Part shown: one piece after another, positions 22,290 through 33,982 of the stretch
How positions within the stretch are numbered: the stretch's first letter is position 1
How the letters are laid out: each line of letters opens with the position of its first letter
Assembly: GCF_036898095.1 (NCBI RefSeq)
Contig: NC_090750.1
Coordinates: 84,153,062-84,217,061 of the forward strand
Reading direction: 5' to 3'
DNA: 64,000 nt
From: Palaemon carinicauda
Taxonomy: Eukaryota; Arthropoda; Malacostraca; Decapoda; Palaemonidae
Notes under the pieces: model-generated
Database searches by the model: none
Seen by the model: the letters and a program-made list of their open reading frames with translations, nothing else
Told to the model about the DNA's origin: nothing
Program-made: the position numbers and the translations under genes

Positions 22290-23335
22290 GATAAGAAATG
22301 AGTTTTGAAACTATATGTAGGACATTTTGGCATGCAGAGGATGAAACTTCCAAGAACAGTAGTATATTGGCTGCACATGAATGAGGACTGATAAGCTGTC
22401 GGACATGCATTTCATGTGCAGAACATCGGAATAAACCACTTTAGGTCTCAAATCATCCTTGGATGCTACCAGAGGGACCCTGGAGTAGACTTCACTAGGA
22501 CCCACGCCATAAATTTCATGGGTTCAAACTGGCTAGTATGTATTGTAGCCTACTCGAAGTACCCATGTATTCACCAAACGAATTCAGTGTCTACCAAGAC
22601 TACTATTGAATTGCTTGAGGAAGATTTTGCTTATTTTGGTTATCTCCATACCATCGTAACAGATAATGCCCGTGCAGTTTTATCAGAATTTCAAGAATGG
22701 TGCAAGAAAAGAGGAACAGCATATCTTACAGGAGCACCCAATCACCCAGCAACAACAAATGGAGATGCAGAGCGCCTAGTACAGGCTTTTAAAGTCTTTA
22801 CGAAAGTCTTCATACCACCGATGTCTGCTTTGTAGTAATGTCGCACTCCATTGGAATTGCGATTCTCATCAAGTGAACTATCTAATTCAAGGCAGATTAG
22901 ATGAGAGATTGATTCCCTAGTACCTACACCTGCTACAATTCAAAGCAAGCACTAGTCTCCATGTTTCAAAGCAAGCAGTAAACCAAGAATTTGAGGCTCC
23001 CAGTTTCAAGGTGGGGGATCCTTGTTATGCTTATATTATGGGCCAAAACACCCAGATCCCGTTGGTTACCAGCTACAGTAACTCAAGCAACTGGAGCCCG
23101 GAGTGTTAATGTCAAAGTTTATCCTATAGGCCCTACTTGGTGACGGCACCTTGACCAACTCCAGCCAAGGCATGTTACAGACTGAGATAAAGAGGATTTT
23201 GCACCAGGAGATTCCCAAATCTTAAATTCTCAAGAGAATACTAAGGAGCCTCCAAAACGATACAATCCTAGACTTCCTACAACCACTGATTATGGTCCAC
23301 ATAATCCTAAGCGATCAAAAAGATTGCAGAGTTAA
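22290..23335 (+). pseudogene. Gypsy integrase remnant
   Basis: An N-terminal zinc-binding trace (GHFGMQRMK, then CRTCISCAEHRNK with a C-x2-C pair at 22397-22408) precedes the core open frame 22416-22835. The core has AYSKYP, TIVTDNA and HPATTNGDAERLVQAFK, which keep the second Asp and the Glu. The first catalytic Asp position reads Asn (22512-22514, in HAINFMG). A C-terminal segment with GARSVNVKVYPIGPTW and HLDQLQPRHVTD follows with internal stops, ending at about 23335. Inactive. Confidence 0.88.
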
Positions 23336-23549
23336 ATGAATCATTGTGAACTTGGTTCTATTTTGTTCATAGTAAATTTTTGTTCCATGTAAAGAAAATT
23401 ATTTTACACCATGGATATGAATATTTTGCGAAATGCTAATCAGATATAATTAGTAATTTTCCAAATTATATTAAACCTTGATTTCTAATTTAAATGTCTT
23501 TGCTTAAACATTTGGGGTTTATTATAATAAAGTTGTGTGTTTTTAAGCT

Positions 23550-23561
23550 GATAGGGGGAGA
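23550..23561 (+). other. Polypurine tract
   Basis: GATAGGGGGAGA immediately before the 3' LTR, the usual plus-strand primer position. The duplicate has one G fewer (2410-2420). Confidence 0.75.
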
Positions 23562-23891
23562 TGTTGTGTATTGTAAAATAATTATTTTAATTTATATATT
23601 ACCTATTTGAAAACATTGTACCCCTACATATAACGCCATCTAGGTTTTCAAGAATACCTTGACAGTGTATTCCCTTCTCTTGATAGTCCTTGGCTAGGAA
23701 GGGAAAGTATATTAAATATGAGATTTTCATCTTATGTTTAGTGTAGTCTTAACCTTCAACAGCATTTATTATAGCTACTTTCAGGAACCCTTTGTATTGG
23801 CTATACAGTATATACTGTTTTATGTTTAACTGTTTCAGGCCTCTGAATAAACTATCCAAAATATTCTTGTGTTCTCATTAAAAACTCAACA
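23562..23891 (+). repeat. Gypsy 3' LTR
   Basis: TGTTGTGTATTG to CTCAACA, 330 bp. It is nearly identical to 2421-2751 but diverged from the 5' LTR of the same element. Confidence 0.88.
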
Positions 23892-23949
23892 CTAGTTGCT
23901 TGGGAAAAAGAGGAAAAAACTTTATTCAGAAGGAATCAACAAATAAGCC

Positions 23950-24557
23950 CATATTATTATTATTGTTTACTAAGATACAACCCTAGTTGGAAAAGCAGGT
24001 TGCTATAGCAGGGAAAATAGCCCTGCGAGGAAAGGAAATAAACTAAAAGGCAATTAATGAAAATAAAATATAATTAAAAAAACATCTTCCATATATAGGC
24101 TATAAAAACCTCAAAAAAAAAAGGAAGAGAAATAAGATATTGTGCTCGAGTGTACCATAAAGTGAGAGAACCCCAAGACCGTGGAAGATCGTGGAACAGA
24201 GGCTATGGCACTATCCACAAGACTATAGAGTGCAATAGTTTGATTGCAGTTATTCTCCTATAGGAGCTGCTTACATGGCTAGTCTCTTCTGCCCTTATCA
24301 AGGGAAAGTAGCCACTGAACAATTGCAGTGCAATAGTTAACTTGTGAGCGAAGAAGAATGGTTTGGTAATCAGAGTTGTCAGGTATGAGAACGGAGAATG
24401 TGGGAAGAATAAGCCAGACTATAAGGTAAGTGTAGACAAAAGGAAAATAAGCCGTAATCAGAGAGATCCAATAGCTCTCTACAGTCAAAAGGACCCAAGA
24501 ACTCCCTAGCGGTAGTAATTCTACGGGTGGCTGGTGCCCTGGCCAACATATTACAAT
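23950..24557 (-). mobile_element. Retroposon family A, long copy (right copy)
   Basis: Duplicate of 2810-3417, with the same AAT tail side and the same body. One missing A near 24300 lengthens a minus reading frame relative to the left copy, which illustrates that these frames are not under coding constraint. Confidence 0.75.
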
Positions 24558-24741
24558 CAGAACTAAAGAAAGACGAGAATTCCTAACACTTTATTGTTCT
24601 TCTTTGTGGGTTCTCTTCTTTGGTGGGTACTATGTCGGTGATGATATTTTCACGAGAATTCTAAATAGAAATGATTCTTTACCAATTCAATATTATTATT
24701 AAGCTGAAAAACATTAACACATCGCAATATTACGAATTACT

Positions 24742-24850
24742 TAGTCTTCATTTCATTTCTCATATCGCTCAATTCCTTTCCTCACTGGCTATTTTTCCCT
24801 TCTGGAGCCCTCGGATTTACAGCATTTCCGTTTTCCAACTAGGATTGTAG
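24742..24850 (+). mobile_element. Retroposon family A tail fragment (right copy)
   Basis: Duplicate of 3620-3725 with CCTCACTGGCTATTTTTCC, one G shorter. Confidence 0.7.
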
Positions 24851-25169
24851 CTGTAATAATAAAGTGGCATATTCTTTCTACTACAACAGCAAGATCACCA
24901 TACTGCTAAATTCATCTTGAAATTTGTATAATATAGCAATAAAATTAAATACGAATCAGTTGAAACGAGCATCCATAATTCAAGGGGGGAGGGGAGGAAA
25001 TCAATAAAATCAAATAATTCCGAGATCGCTGAAAAGGGAGGATACCAATTTCGGATATTATTCTAATTTTATATCTGGGACATTTCCGGGTCGTTTCAGG
25101 TCTCTGCGGACGTCTTCGGGGGACTTGGCAACTCTTCCAGAATGGTTCTGATGGCTGAAGATATATATA

Positions 25170-25178
<9 letters not shown>

Positions 25179-25243
<65 letters not shown>
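25179..25243. repeat. (GA)n microsatellite (right copy)
   Basis: GA run with one GC interruption near 25201. Longer than its partner at 4044-4091. Confidence 0.97.
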
Positions 25244-25246
<3 letters not shown>

Positions 25247-26613
25247 TATCATAATACAGCAGACAGGAGGAGAGGGATCTAGCTGAAGGAATGGGTCTTA
25301 AGAGAGCTTGATACATTTATTTATTAGTATTCTTGTTTACCCTTATTTCCAATAAACCATAAAAAAGATTAACTTCAATAAAAATTGAAATATTCTAATA
25401 CGATAATTATTTCAATCACTTGACTTAAAAGAATAATTAGCTAACTGTAGAGTTGACTGTTCCTTTTAGATAAAGTAGTTCAAACAATTAATAATACGGA
25501 TTCTTTTAATGTGCATGTCAGAAACTATTGTTAATTTTTTCAGTTGATATTCAGTGGTGACCTTAGAAATTATTCAATCATTATTTACAGATTTCATTTT
25601 CATAAAAATCCTAAAATAAAAAATACGTGTTTGCCAACAATATTTTTGTTTCAGGAAAATACCAACTATACCGTACCGTTCCTATGTATACTCTAGTACA
25701 GACATCTCTACACTGTCACAGATAACTAAAGCCAGATAGAACTGCCTTTGATTAATGAACAATCTACCCTGGAGTTCATGACAACAACATATACCTTTCT
25801 GGCGAGATGGAAAGAAAACTGTTGAAAACATCCTTTCCCTGGAAACGAAAAATATATTTTGCGTCTAGTACATATATTTTACGTTTGAGTAAAGAACTGC
25901 CAGTGATTTGAGCTTCTTGAAAGCATTTTAAACATTGTAAAGGATGCGCAGTGAGTGCAAGTAACATTTTAGCCAATGATTTTAACCTTCAAGAAGCATT
26001 GTGCGTGTATTTACGTAATTTGAATTTAACACATATACATTATCTAAATAGTGGATGCAGGCTAGCTACATCATGACACACAATACAATATGGTTTAGAT
26101 AACAAACAAAATAAAAAAAAAAAAATGGGAGAGGACAGTCCTTGATTAAACAACCAATAAATAATAGACAACGTCTAACATAACCCATCAGATAAAATGA
26201 GACAGCAAATAAAAAAAAATACTAAAAAACTGACATGGATACCGAACGTATATAGATACCTTGACGATAAAAAAAAAAAGTCCCCTACATATAACCCTAA
26301 TGAAAACAGAAAAAACAATAAAAAAATACCAAACCCATGATGATCATTTGTCTTGGAAATTCGGTTTTGAACAGTAGATTAATGGAAGCCACCTAAAAGC
26401 GACAACACTAATATATCACGAGCATTAGATCCAATCACATTCAAGGAAAAAAATATAAAAGGATTTTTTCTTTCCCAGTCTGTTCTCTCAATCATAATAA
26501 CTGTTCCTTTTTGTTCCATTCGTTGGGATGGTGAAGGAAAAGTGTTGATACAAAAAGAAAATTAGATGTATTGTATGGGTTTTCCTTTTCAATTACAGAA
26601 TAAAGTTATTTTC

Positions 26614-26615
<2 letters not shown>
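25244..26615. other. AT-rich non-coding stretch (right copy)
   Basis: Duplicate of 4092-5467. No gene seen. Confidence 0.6.
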
Positions 26616-26687
<72 letters not shown>

Positions 26688-26696
26688 CGCAAGCAT

Positions 26697-26762
<66 letters not shown>

Positions 26763-26776
26763 CCGCAACCATTCGA

Positions 26777-26826
<50 letters not shown>

Positions 26827-26844
26827 AGATTCGCGGGGGCATTC

Positions 26845-26886
<42 letters not shown>

Positions 26887-26908
26887 GAGATGAGAGAGAG
26901 AGAGAGAT
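26616..26908. repeat. GA-spaced compound array (right copy)
   Basis: Same spacers (GATTCGCAAGCATTCG, CGCAACCATTCGA, GATTCGCGGGGGCATTCG) as 5468-5674, but each GA tract is longer and broken by GGAG. Confidence 0.95.
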
Positions 26909-27338
26909 ACAAAATTGTGGTAATGTACATCCTGTTACCAACATGAGGATAAAAATAACAAGAGCATTGTAAACTAAAAAGCATCACTGTACAAGAAACT
27001 GCGATGGCAGAAAATCATAACTCAACAATCAAACGCTAATGGCAAAAATGGGATGCCTCCGCATCGTGAACAGCAAGACATACAGACGAAAGTTCCTGGA
27101 ATTGGCAATTCCAACGGCATAATTTATGACAAAAGTCAGCTGGAAGCTTCAATTGTTCTGAAACTTGGGAAGGGGTCGGTGAATTTGGTATTAGAGGAGA
27201 ATATCTGAAATTTCAAATATGGAAAAGGAGAACAGAAAGGGAAGAATAAGGATTAGCCCTTAAATCTAGGACAAACAACAGAAAGCCACCGAAGAATTGT
27301 GAATATTACAGCAGAAACAAGAAAAGCATTAAAAGACT

Positions 27339-27653
27339 ACAGACCTCCGCCACGGCAGCTTATTTCTCGAAACCAGCTTACCTTTTCCAGAATCAATTTA
27401 GGACCGTAGGCGTTTTTTGAAGTCTGTGTGACAGCCTTGTATGAACTTGGGGTTAAAGTTAGGGCTAATTCGGTCGACCTTGACCTTGACCTTTGACTTT
27501 AAAAATTGAATCACTTCGTGTCTCAACATAAAAATTAATCCCTGAAAGTTTCACTATTCTATGAGTGAAATTGTGGTCAGGAAGTTGTTCACTAACAAAC
27601 AGACAAACAAACAAGGGGGAAAATATAACCTTTCCAACTTCGATGTCGAAGGT
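27339..27653 (+). mobile_element. TIR element family D (right copy)
   Basis: Duplicate of 6107-6420, including the AGGTCA cluster at about 27475-27497. Confidence 0.7.
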
Positions 27654-28148
27654 AATTAATATCATTAAACTAACAACCTTGCTTAAAGACAGAAATAAGT
27701 AGATTAATCTGAAACCTTAACCATACAAGAAAAACGATCACGGAATATCCTTCCAAAACACTTGAGAAATAAGAGGGAGAAAAGACTGAATATTCATTTC
27801 AAAGAACTAATGAAAAGATAAGATTATGACAATTGAAACCTCTCATCAAACTAGACTCAAGTTGAAACGAAATTGTTCCTAAAAAAGTAAAAAGCATCCA
27901 ATTTCTGTGTAACAAAGTTAAAAGTGAACTATATATAAACTAGGAAAGTCTACGTGCTGAAGACCACAATAAAAATTATCATTCCCAAAGCTTTACCTTG
28001 ATTTTATAGACTTTGACCTTAGAAACTATTTTAAGGATAACCTCCTTTTAGAAAAAGTAATTTACAATCCTCGTCATTCGTTACGTTGTTTAGGTAACTT
28101 GAGGTGTCACAAAATCAAGAGAGTTTTGACTTTTGTACAACTCTGAGC

Positions 28149-28500
28149 AATTGAACGAGAATTCAGTGATTAGGAATAATATAATCACATATGGCCTACA
28201 ACAGGAAACAACGTTAAAAAACAAAAAATCGCCATGAAACACTATGTTCTGTTGTATGCCGCTTATCCTGTAGACTACATCGAATATCGGCATGATTTGA
28301 GTACGTTAAGTACCTTTGGAAAATAAAATTTATTAGAAGACTGTCACCCTCTACCACAAATACATTTTGTGAATAGTATTTGTTCAAATATTATACAGCA
28401 AGAACAAACAACACTAGATTCAATGAAAGTTCTTCTTCCATCGACCTCTATAAAAACATCTCTGAGTTGAAAGGTTCCACAGCAATGTTATAACATTCCC
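28149..28500. other. Sequence between the duplication end and the gap
   Basis: Not shared with the left copy, which continues differently after 6919. AT-rich, no gene recognised. Its place between a duplication boundary and a scaffold gap makes it a possible misjoin. Confidence 0.5.
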
Positions 28501-29000
28501 NNNNNNNNNNNNNNNNNNNNNNNNNNNNNNNNNNNNNNNNNNNNNNNNNNNNNNNNNNNNNNNNNNNNNNNNNNNNNNNNNNNNNNNNNNNNNNNNNNNN
28601 NNNNNNNNNNNNNNNNNNNNNNNNNNNNNNNNNNNNNNNNNNNNNNNNNNNNNNNNNNNNNNNNNNNNNNNNNNNNNNNNNNNNNNNNNNNNNNNNNNNN
28701 NNNNNNNNNNNNNNNNNNNNNNNNNNNNNNNNNNNNNNNNNNNNNNNNNNNNNNNNNNNNNNNNNNNNNNNNNNNNNNNNNNNNNNNNNNNNNNNNNNNN
28801 NNNNNNNNNNNNNNNNNNNNNNNNNNNNNNNNNNNNNNNNNNNNNNNNNNNNNNNNNNNNNNNNNNNNNNNNNNNNNNNNNNNNNNNNNNNNNNNNNNNN
28901 NNNNNNNNNNNNNNNNNNNNNNNNNNNNNNNNNNNNNNNNNNNNNNNNNNNNNNNNNNNNNNNNNNNNNNNNNNNNNNNNNNNNNNNNNNNNNNNNNNNN
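28501..29000. other. Assembly gap of 500 N
   Basis: Exactly 500 undetermined bases, so the size is probably a placeholder. Any reading frame across it is meaningless. Confidence 0.99.
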
Positions 29001-29354
29001 CATTTTTTCATTCTGTCTTGTTGAAGTTGGCAAACACTTTCTAAAGAGATTATGGTATTTTTATGCAATTTATTACGGTTATATTTTTGTTTTCTTTAGG
29101 AGTAGGGGCTGGAGGGGGACTCGTTTCGGGCAGGAGGATGGGCGTGGGTGGGTCGTTTTTGAGAAAGAAAAGTTTCTGTGTTCTCGAACAGACTGGTCAT
29201 AAATTTCCTTCAAGTGTCACTGTTGAGATTAGAATGATCTTTTGTGTCTGAAAGGGGCTTTCCTTCAATTCCTCGTGACTCAGTTTTGCATTGCAGATGA
29301 ATGGGCCATGGACGGCTCTTTTGTTTCGATTAAATCTATGCAAGAATTATATAT
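29001..29354. other. Stretch with a G-rich patch
   Basis: 29114-29152 has five G-runs (GGGGG, then GGG at 29128, 29140, 29146 and 29150), a possible G-quadruplex. No gene supported. Confidence 0.45.
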
Positions 29355-29357
29355 ATA

Positions 29358-29394
<37 letters not shown>

Positions 29395-29535
29395 TATCTG
29401 TATGTATATATGTATATATATACACACACACACATATATATATATTTATATTATATATTCTATAATATTATATATATTATATATAATATATTTATTCTAT
29501 ATATATTATATATATGTATGTATAATATATGTGTA
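29355..29535. repeat. TA-rich low-complexity block
   Basis: (TA)n with TG, CA and TTA interruptions. Confidence 0.93.
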
Positions 29536-29640
29536 TATTCATGTATACATGCATATAGTTAGATAGATAGAGCACGTATGAGAATTAATGTATGCATGTG
29601 TGCATACAAAGAGCGACGCACATTTTTTCTTCCTTGAATC

Positions 29641-29664
29641 TTCATCATCATCATCATCATCATC

Positions 29665-29707
<43 letters not shown>
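29641..29707. repeat. (ATC)n followed by (CT)n
   Basis: About nine ATC units run straight into a (CT)n tract of about 40 bp. Confidence 0.95.
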
Positions 29708-29709
<2 letters not shown>

Positions 29710-29983
29710 AAATGCATACAAATGAGGTGAGCAATTCTTTTACCCCTTTTATGTTTCTTATTTTGGAAGTAATTGCATTTTTTCCTTAGGAAGGGGGCAG
29801 CGCTCCCAGATATTTCGAGAATTTCATTAAATCCATTCAACTACAAATTAGGTTTAAGGGAGATAATTAAGCTTGAAAGTATTTCAAAGTGAATGAAATC
29901 ATCTGGGACTCTTCTTCCTTTTGCTGTCCTGGGAGTGTTGGATCCAACGTTAAGAAACTTGAAAGTAGCGACCCTTAAGTTGG

Positions 29984-29988
<5 letters not shown>

Positions 29989-30029
<41 letters not shown>

Positions 30030-30103
30030 CCCTAGGTACACAATCACAAAGGGTTATTCTAAGGTTATTTTGCATCTGTAACCTTGGTGATGGCACTAGA
30101 TTT

Positions 30104-30151
<48 letters not shown>

Positions 30152-30220
30152 GATACATAATCACAAAGAGTTATTCTAAGGTTATTTTGTATCTGTAACC
30201 TTGGTGATGGTACTAGAAGT

Positions 30221-30304
<84 letters not shown>

Positions 30305-30373
30305 GGTACACAATCACAAAGGGTTATTCTAAGGTTATTTTGTATCTGCAACCTTGGTGGTTGTACTAGAAGT

Positions 30374-30423
<50 letters not shown>

Positions 30424-30502
30424 GGTAAAGCTAGGTACATATCATAAAGAGTTTTTCTAAGGTTATATTTTATCGTCAACCACGGTAACGGTACTATTAA
30501 CC

Positions 30503-30545
<43 letters not shown>
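29989..30545. repeat. CT-spaced compound array, five spacers
   Basis: (CT)n tracts alternate with a spacer of the TAGGTACACAATCACAAAGG / GTTATTCTAAGGTTATTTTG / CATCTGTAACCTTGGTGATG type. The spacer recurs with drift at about 30034, 30150, 30302 and 30421. The long minus frame (RLQIQNNLRITLCDCV repeats) is array-derived. Confidence 0.93.
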
Positions 30546-30549
<4 letters not shown>

Positions 30550-30865
30550 AAAGCAGCGGTAATTATGGTTCATGAAACTACTAATATCTTGCAAGATATA
30601 TTATGAGCTTATCTGAGAGCTTTTATTTATTTATTTATATATATATTTTTCGTTTTTAACGGAACCTTAGTTATTTTTGTCTCAAATATTGTTGTTTTTA
30701 AATATTTTTAAATCCTGAGGATTATTTCTGTTAATTGATATTGATATACGACTATTCATCGTAACATTATACGTCATAAGGTGTTACTAATTATGTTTTA
30801 ATTCATGTAATATTGATTTTCATAGCAAGATTGGTATATATTTAAGATGACAATAAATTGTTATA
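30546..30865. other. AT-rich stretch, nothing seen
   Basis: No gene or repeat family recognised. Confidence 0.4.
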
Positions 30866-31136
30866 GTGCTTGTCATCATCTCCTACGCCTAATGACGCAA
30901 AGGGCCTCAGATTTCGCCAGACGTCTCTATCTTAAGCTTTTAAATCAATACTTCTCCATTCATCATCTCCTACTTCACGCTTCATAGTCCTCAGTCATGT
31001 AAGCCTGGGTCTTCCAACTCTTCTAGCGCCTTGTGGAGCCCAACTGTGAACGTTTGGTGAACTCAAGGCCTTGGGTGAACTAACCTCTCTTGGGGAGTGC
31101 GAAGAGCATACCCAACCCATCTCCATCTACGCTTGT
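30866..31136 (-). mobile_element. Non-LTR retrotransposon 3' coding fragment
   Basis: On the minus strand one frame gives RRWRWVGYALRTPQERLVH near 31075-31130, then further on segments related to WRSIDLKAQD and LRPFASL. The R-W-x-G-H/Y-x-L-R-T-P block is typical of the C-terminal end of LINE reverse transcriptase proteins. The frame is broken. The fragment probably represents a 5'-truncated LINE copy or a dispersed repeat derived from one. Confidence 0.6.
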
Positions 31137-31404
31137 TGCTATAAGAAAATAAAGAAATTGTATAAAGAACCGGGACTATTCCTCATTACGGCTGGACAAT
31201 CAATGTCATAAATATTTTGTGTGTGTGTGTGTGATTAGCAGATAATCGGTGAAATGTTGCTACGAATCATTTAAAATGGGGAAAGATTCATCTACTGGAA
31301 ATTTAGCAGATGATTTTTATATGCGATACCTTTTCTGCTATAATAGGGCATTGAATTGTGTGATTGTGAATGGGCTTATGCATAGATACATGTTTCATAA
31401 ATAA

Positions 31405-31412
31405 ATAAATAA

Positions 31413-31485
<73 letters not shown>

Positions 31486-31495
31486 GTATATATAA
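31405..31495. repeat. (TA)n microsatellite
   Basis: TA-dominated with TTTA interruptions. Confidence 0.94.
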
Positions 31496-31694
31496 ATAAC
31501 AAAGAAAAATGCGTGTAAATTTTTTAAATTTTATATTAATTTGCTTTTTATTTAAATAATTAAAATTGTATTGCCTGAGGTTGAAATAAGGTCGAGTAGA
31601 TAAGAGTAACGAGTGTAGCACAGTTATTGACTAGCCAAGTACCTTATAAGCCTGGAAAAGCGGGGAAACATGTCAGAGTACGGGTGGAAAGGCT

Positions 31695-31833
31695 ATGAAG
31701 TTGACTAAGATGCATTACATACTAAAAGAGACAGAGGATGCTAACAGTCCTCATACCCAAACTTTAATTAACATGTACGGCAAACGCTTCACTGTGCAAC
31801 AGGATGGCGCGCCTCCTGTATGTAATGCAGGTC
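31695..31833 (+). pseudogene. DDE-transposase scrap
   Basis: The open frame MKLTKMHYILKETEDAN... reaches GKRFTVQQDGAPPVCNAG at 31780-31833. The QQDGAPP block is characteristic of mariner/IS630-type DDE transposases, where it holds the second catalytic Asp. The family's His/Ala after GAPP is replaced by VCNA, and homology stops there. No TIRs found. Too short to be active. Confidence 0.5.
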
Positions 31834-32430
31834 TTACTTTTAATAAAAATGATAAATACATACATAAATCAAAGCACTTCCAATTTTGGAGGGTAGCCGA
31901 CATCAAACAAATGAAAAAAAGGGGACCTTTCTTCTCTACGTTCCTCCCAGCCTGACAAGGGACTCAACCGAGTTCGGCTGGTACTGCTAGGGTGCCACAG
32001 CCCACCCTCCACCGTTATCCACCACAGATGAAACTTCATAACGCTGAATCCCCTACTGCTGCTATCTCCGCGGTCATCCAAGGCACCGGAGTAAGCAGCA
32101 GGGTCTACCGGAACTGCGTCACAATCGCTGGCCATTCATTCCTATTTCTAGCACGCTCTCTTCCCTCTCTCACATCTATCCTCCTATCACCAAAGGTTCA
32201 AGGGAGGCCGTGGGTTTTGAGGGGAAATCTGTTGTTCTTTCTCACAGGTGGATTTCAATCTCCGCGCCATAGGATTCAAATTTATTTAAGGGTGAAAGAA
32301 AATCTATATAACCTATCGCTGATTTAATCTTTCACAGAAATGTCTTGTCTGTGGTTTTTTTATGGACTAGGATTGTAATGGTCATTAGGAGTTCAGTGTC
32401 GAATTAATTATACTGTATATTAAAAAAAAG
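31834..32430. other. Stretch with overlapping open frames, no gene recognised
   Basis: A 111-codon plus frame (31992-32327) and an 88-codon minus frame overlap in a GC-richer patch. I recognise no domain in either. Confidence 0.35.
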
Positions 32431-32439
32431 ATTATTTTA

Positions 32440-32593
32440 AACTTTAATTGAATGCTAGTTTCCTTTCGTCACTCAGCTATTTTCCCTGTTGGAGCCTTTG
32501 GGCTTATATCATGCTGCTTTTCCAACTAGGGTTGTAGCTTAGCAAGTATTAATAATAATTAATGATTAATAATCATGATGATGATGATGATGA
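32440..32593 (+). mobile_element. Retroposon family A tail fragment plus (GAT)n
   Basis: CACTCAGCTATTTTCCCTGT, TGGAGCCTTTGGGCTTATAT, CCAACTAGGGTTGTAGCTTA and then AATAATAATT, followed by (GAT)n. Confidence 0.78.
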
Positions 32594-33690
32594 TAATGGC
32601 GACTTTCATTTCCTTGTCGTATATCACAAGTTTTAGCACCATATTTTTTTTCTTTCAATGTATGTTAAATGGTTTTAATTAAATACTATCAAACACTCAA
32701 TTTGTTTTTTCTGCTTTTTACAAGTTACGGAGTTAGTTTCACTGATTTTCAAGCACTCATAGAAGGAATTTATTTCTTTATGTAATATAATTTATCCGAA
32801 ACAAACTGTACATTTGTTTCACCAACTTTTGTTTCAAACATCCACCCCCCCCCCATTAGCGTATCACTACATTTGACGAGCTGAAACCTAATAATTTCAT
32901 TGCAAAATCTCTATAAGTGAACTTACCCTAACTTCAGAAGACCCTAAATAGCATCAAAAGAAAATCGAAAGTCGATTCTTTCCGTATCCCAGTCGCTGGA
33001 AAGGCTTCCCAGCTCACCCTTTGTTCATTGTCTATTCATGCTATGCAGATTGATTATTAACCTTAGATTTATCGAGAGGGAGATCACAAACATTAAAGCC
33101 ATTTATAGAAGGCCTTAATAGTTTGGCGAGTCCCCTATAAGCTTCCAGAGGGTCTATAAAATGAAAACAAACGCTCCGGTCTTGTTTAGTTTATGAGCCA
33201 CGATCCCTAAAAGCGAAAAACAAAGAGAGAGTTTCCCTCAGACCCTTTCTACCAACCTACCAATTAACTTCGATCATCTTGATCTGCGGTCGAAACCGCT
33301 TGCGGGGAGCCAATCACAGACGAGGATATGATAAGTCTTCCTTTTCTATTGGTCAGACGGATCGAAACCCTGGTTTTCGGATGTTTCCCCGTGGGATTTC
33401 TTGGGGCCAGAATCCTCAGAAGGAGATTAGAATAAGGATTCTTTAAGGGACGCAGTAGTTTGCGTGCGTGTGTGGTATAAATTTATAGATAGATATCGCA
33501 TCGGTGAGCGGTAGTGATTATTTCTCTCGAGCCAAGCAGAATCCCAATAAATCTCGGAAGATAAAACGAGACGGTGAAAAGCTAAAATAAACGATAGATG
33601 ATCACGATAAGGAAATGTTATGCGCTTATGGTGTTTATTGTTAGGTTAAACAAATTTGGATAAACGATGCTCATCTCATTGTGATCTTCA
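32594..33690. other. Low-copy-looking region with CCAAT boxes
   Basis: No gene found. At about 33308-33315 GAGCCAATCAC and at about 33348-33353 the inverse TATTGGTCAG lie about 40 bases apart in a GC-richer, repeat-free patch. That could be promoter-proximal DNA, but no TATA or start site is evident. Confidence 0.3.
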
Positions 33691-33692
33691 CC

Positions 33693-33693
<1 letters not shown>

Positions 33694-33733
<40 letters not shown>
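33694..33733. repeat. (GA)n microsatellite
   Basis: Uninterrupted GA run. Confidence 0.97.
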
Positions 33734-33735
<2 letters not shown>

Positions 33736-33845
33736 TTTAAATGAAATTACTCTAATGTACAGGGCTGATAGATATGGACAGGGTATACAGAGGGTAATTT
33801 TTTTTTTACTTTACGAATTTTCTTATTACATTCTTGCACACAGCC

Positions 33846-33982
33846 GTGTATATATATATATATATATATATATGGATATATATAGTGCATATATATGGAT
33901 GGATGTATGTGTATGTATTCAATGTAGAGGCCTACGTGAAATTGTAACGTTGCAATATATATATATATATATATATATATAT
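33846..33982. repeat. Two (TA)n tracts
   Basis: TA tracts at about 33848-33872 and 33954-33981 with ATGGATGGATGTATG between them. Confidence 0.93.

Larger units (their letters stand above)
18947..23891 (+). mobile_element. Full-length, degenerate Ty3/Gypsy LTR retrotransposon
   Basis: About 4.95 kb. Order: 5' LTR (347 bp), primer-site candidate, gag remnant with a zinc-knuckle trace, protease remnant, RT, RNase H, integrase, polypurine tract, 3' LTR (330 bp). The RT before integrase order defines Ty3/Gypsy. Bases flanking the LTRs are GTAGT on the left and CTAGT on the right, four of five matching, a plausible decayed target duplication. Every coding segment carries stops or frameshifts, so it is inactive. 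The 3' portion from 21145 is duplicated at 1-2751. Confidence 0.9.
21145..28148 (+). repeat. Long direct duplication, right copy
   Basis: Counterpart of 1-6919. It is about 85 bp longer, mostly because of GA tracts at 25179-25243 and 26616-26908. Its left end here is only the window limit of the other copy, so the real duplication may reach further left. Its right end is at 28148. Confidence 0.95.

Noticed and set aside
22416..22835. Intact integrase gene
   Set aside because: The first catalytic Asp is replaced, stops follow, and the frame is shorter in the duplicate.
28448..29068. 206-codon minus frame
   Set aside because: It runs through the 500-N gap, so most of it is undefined.
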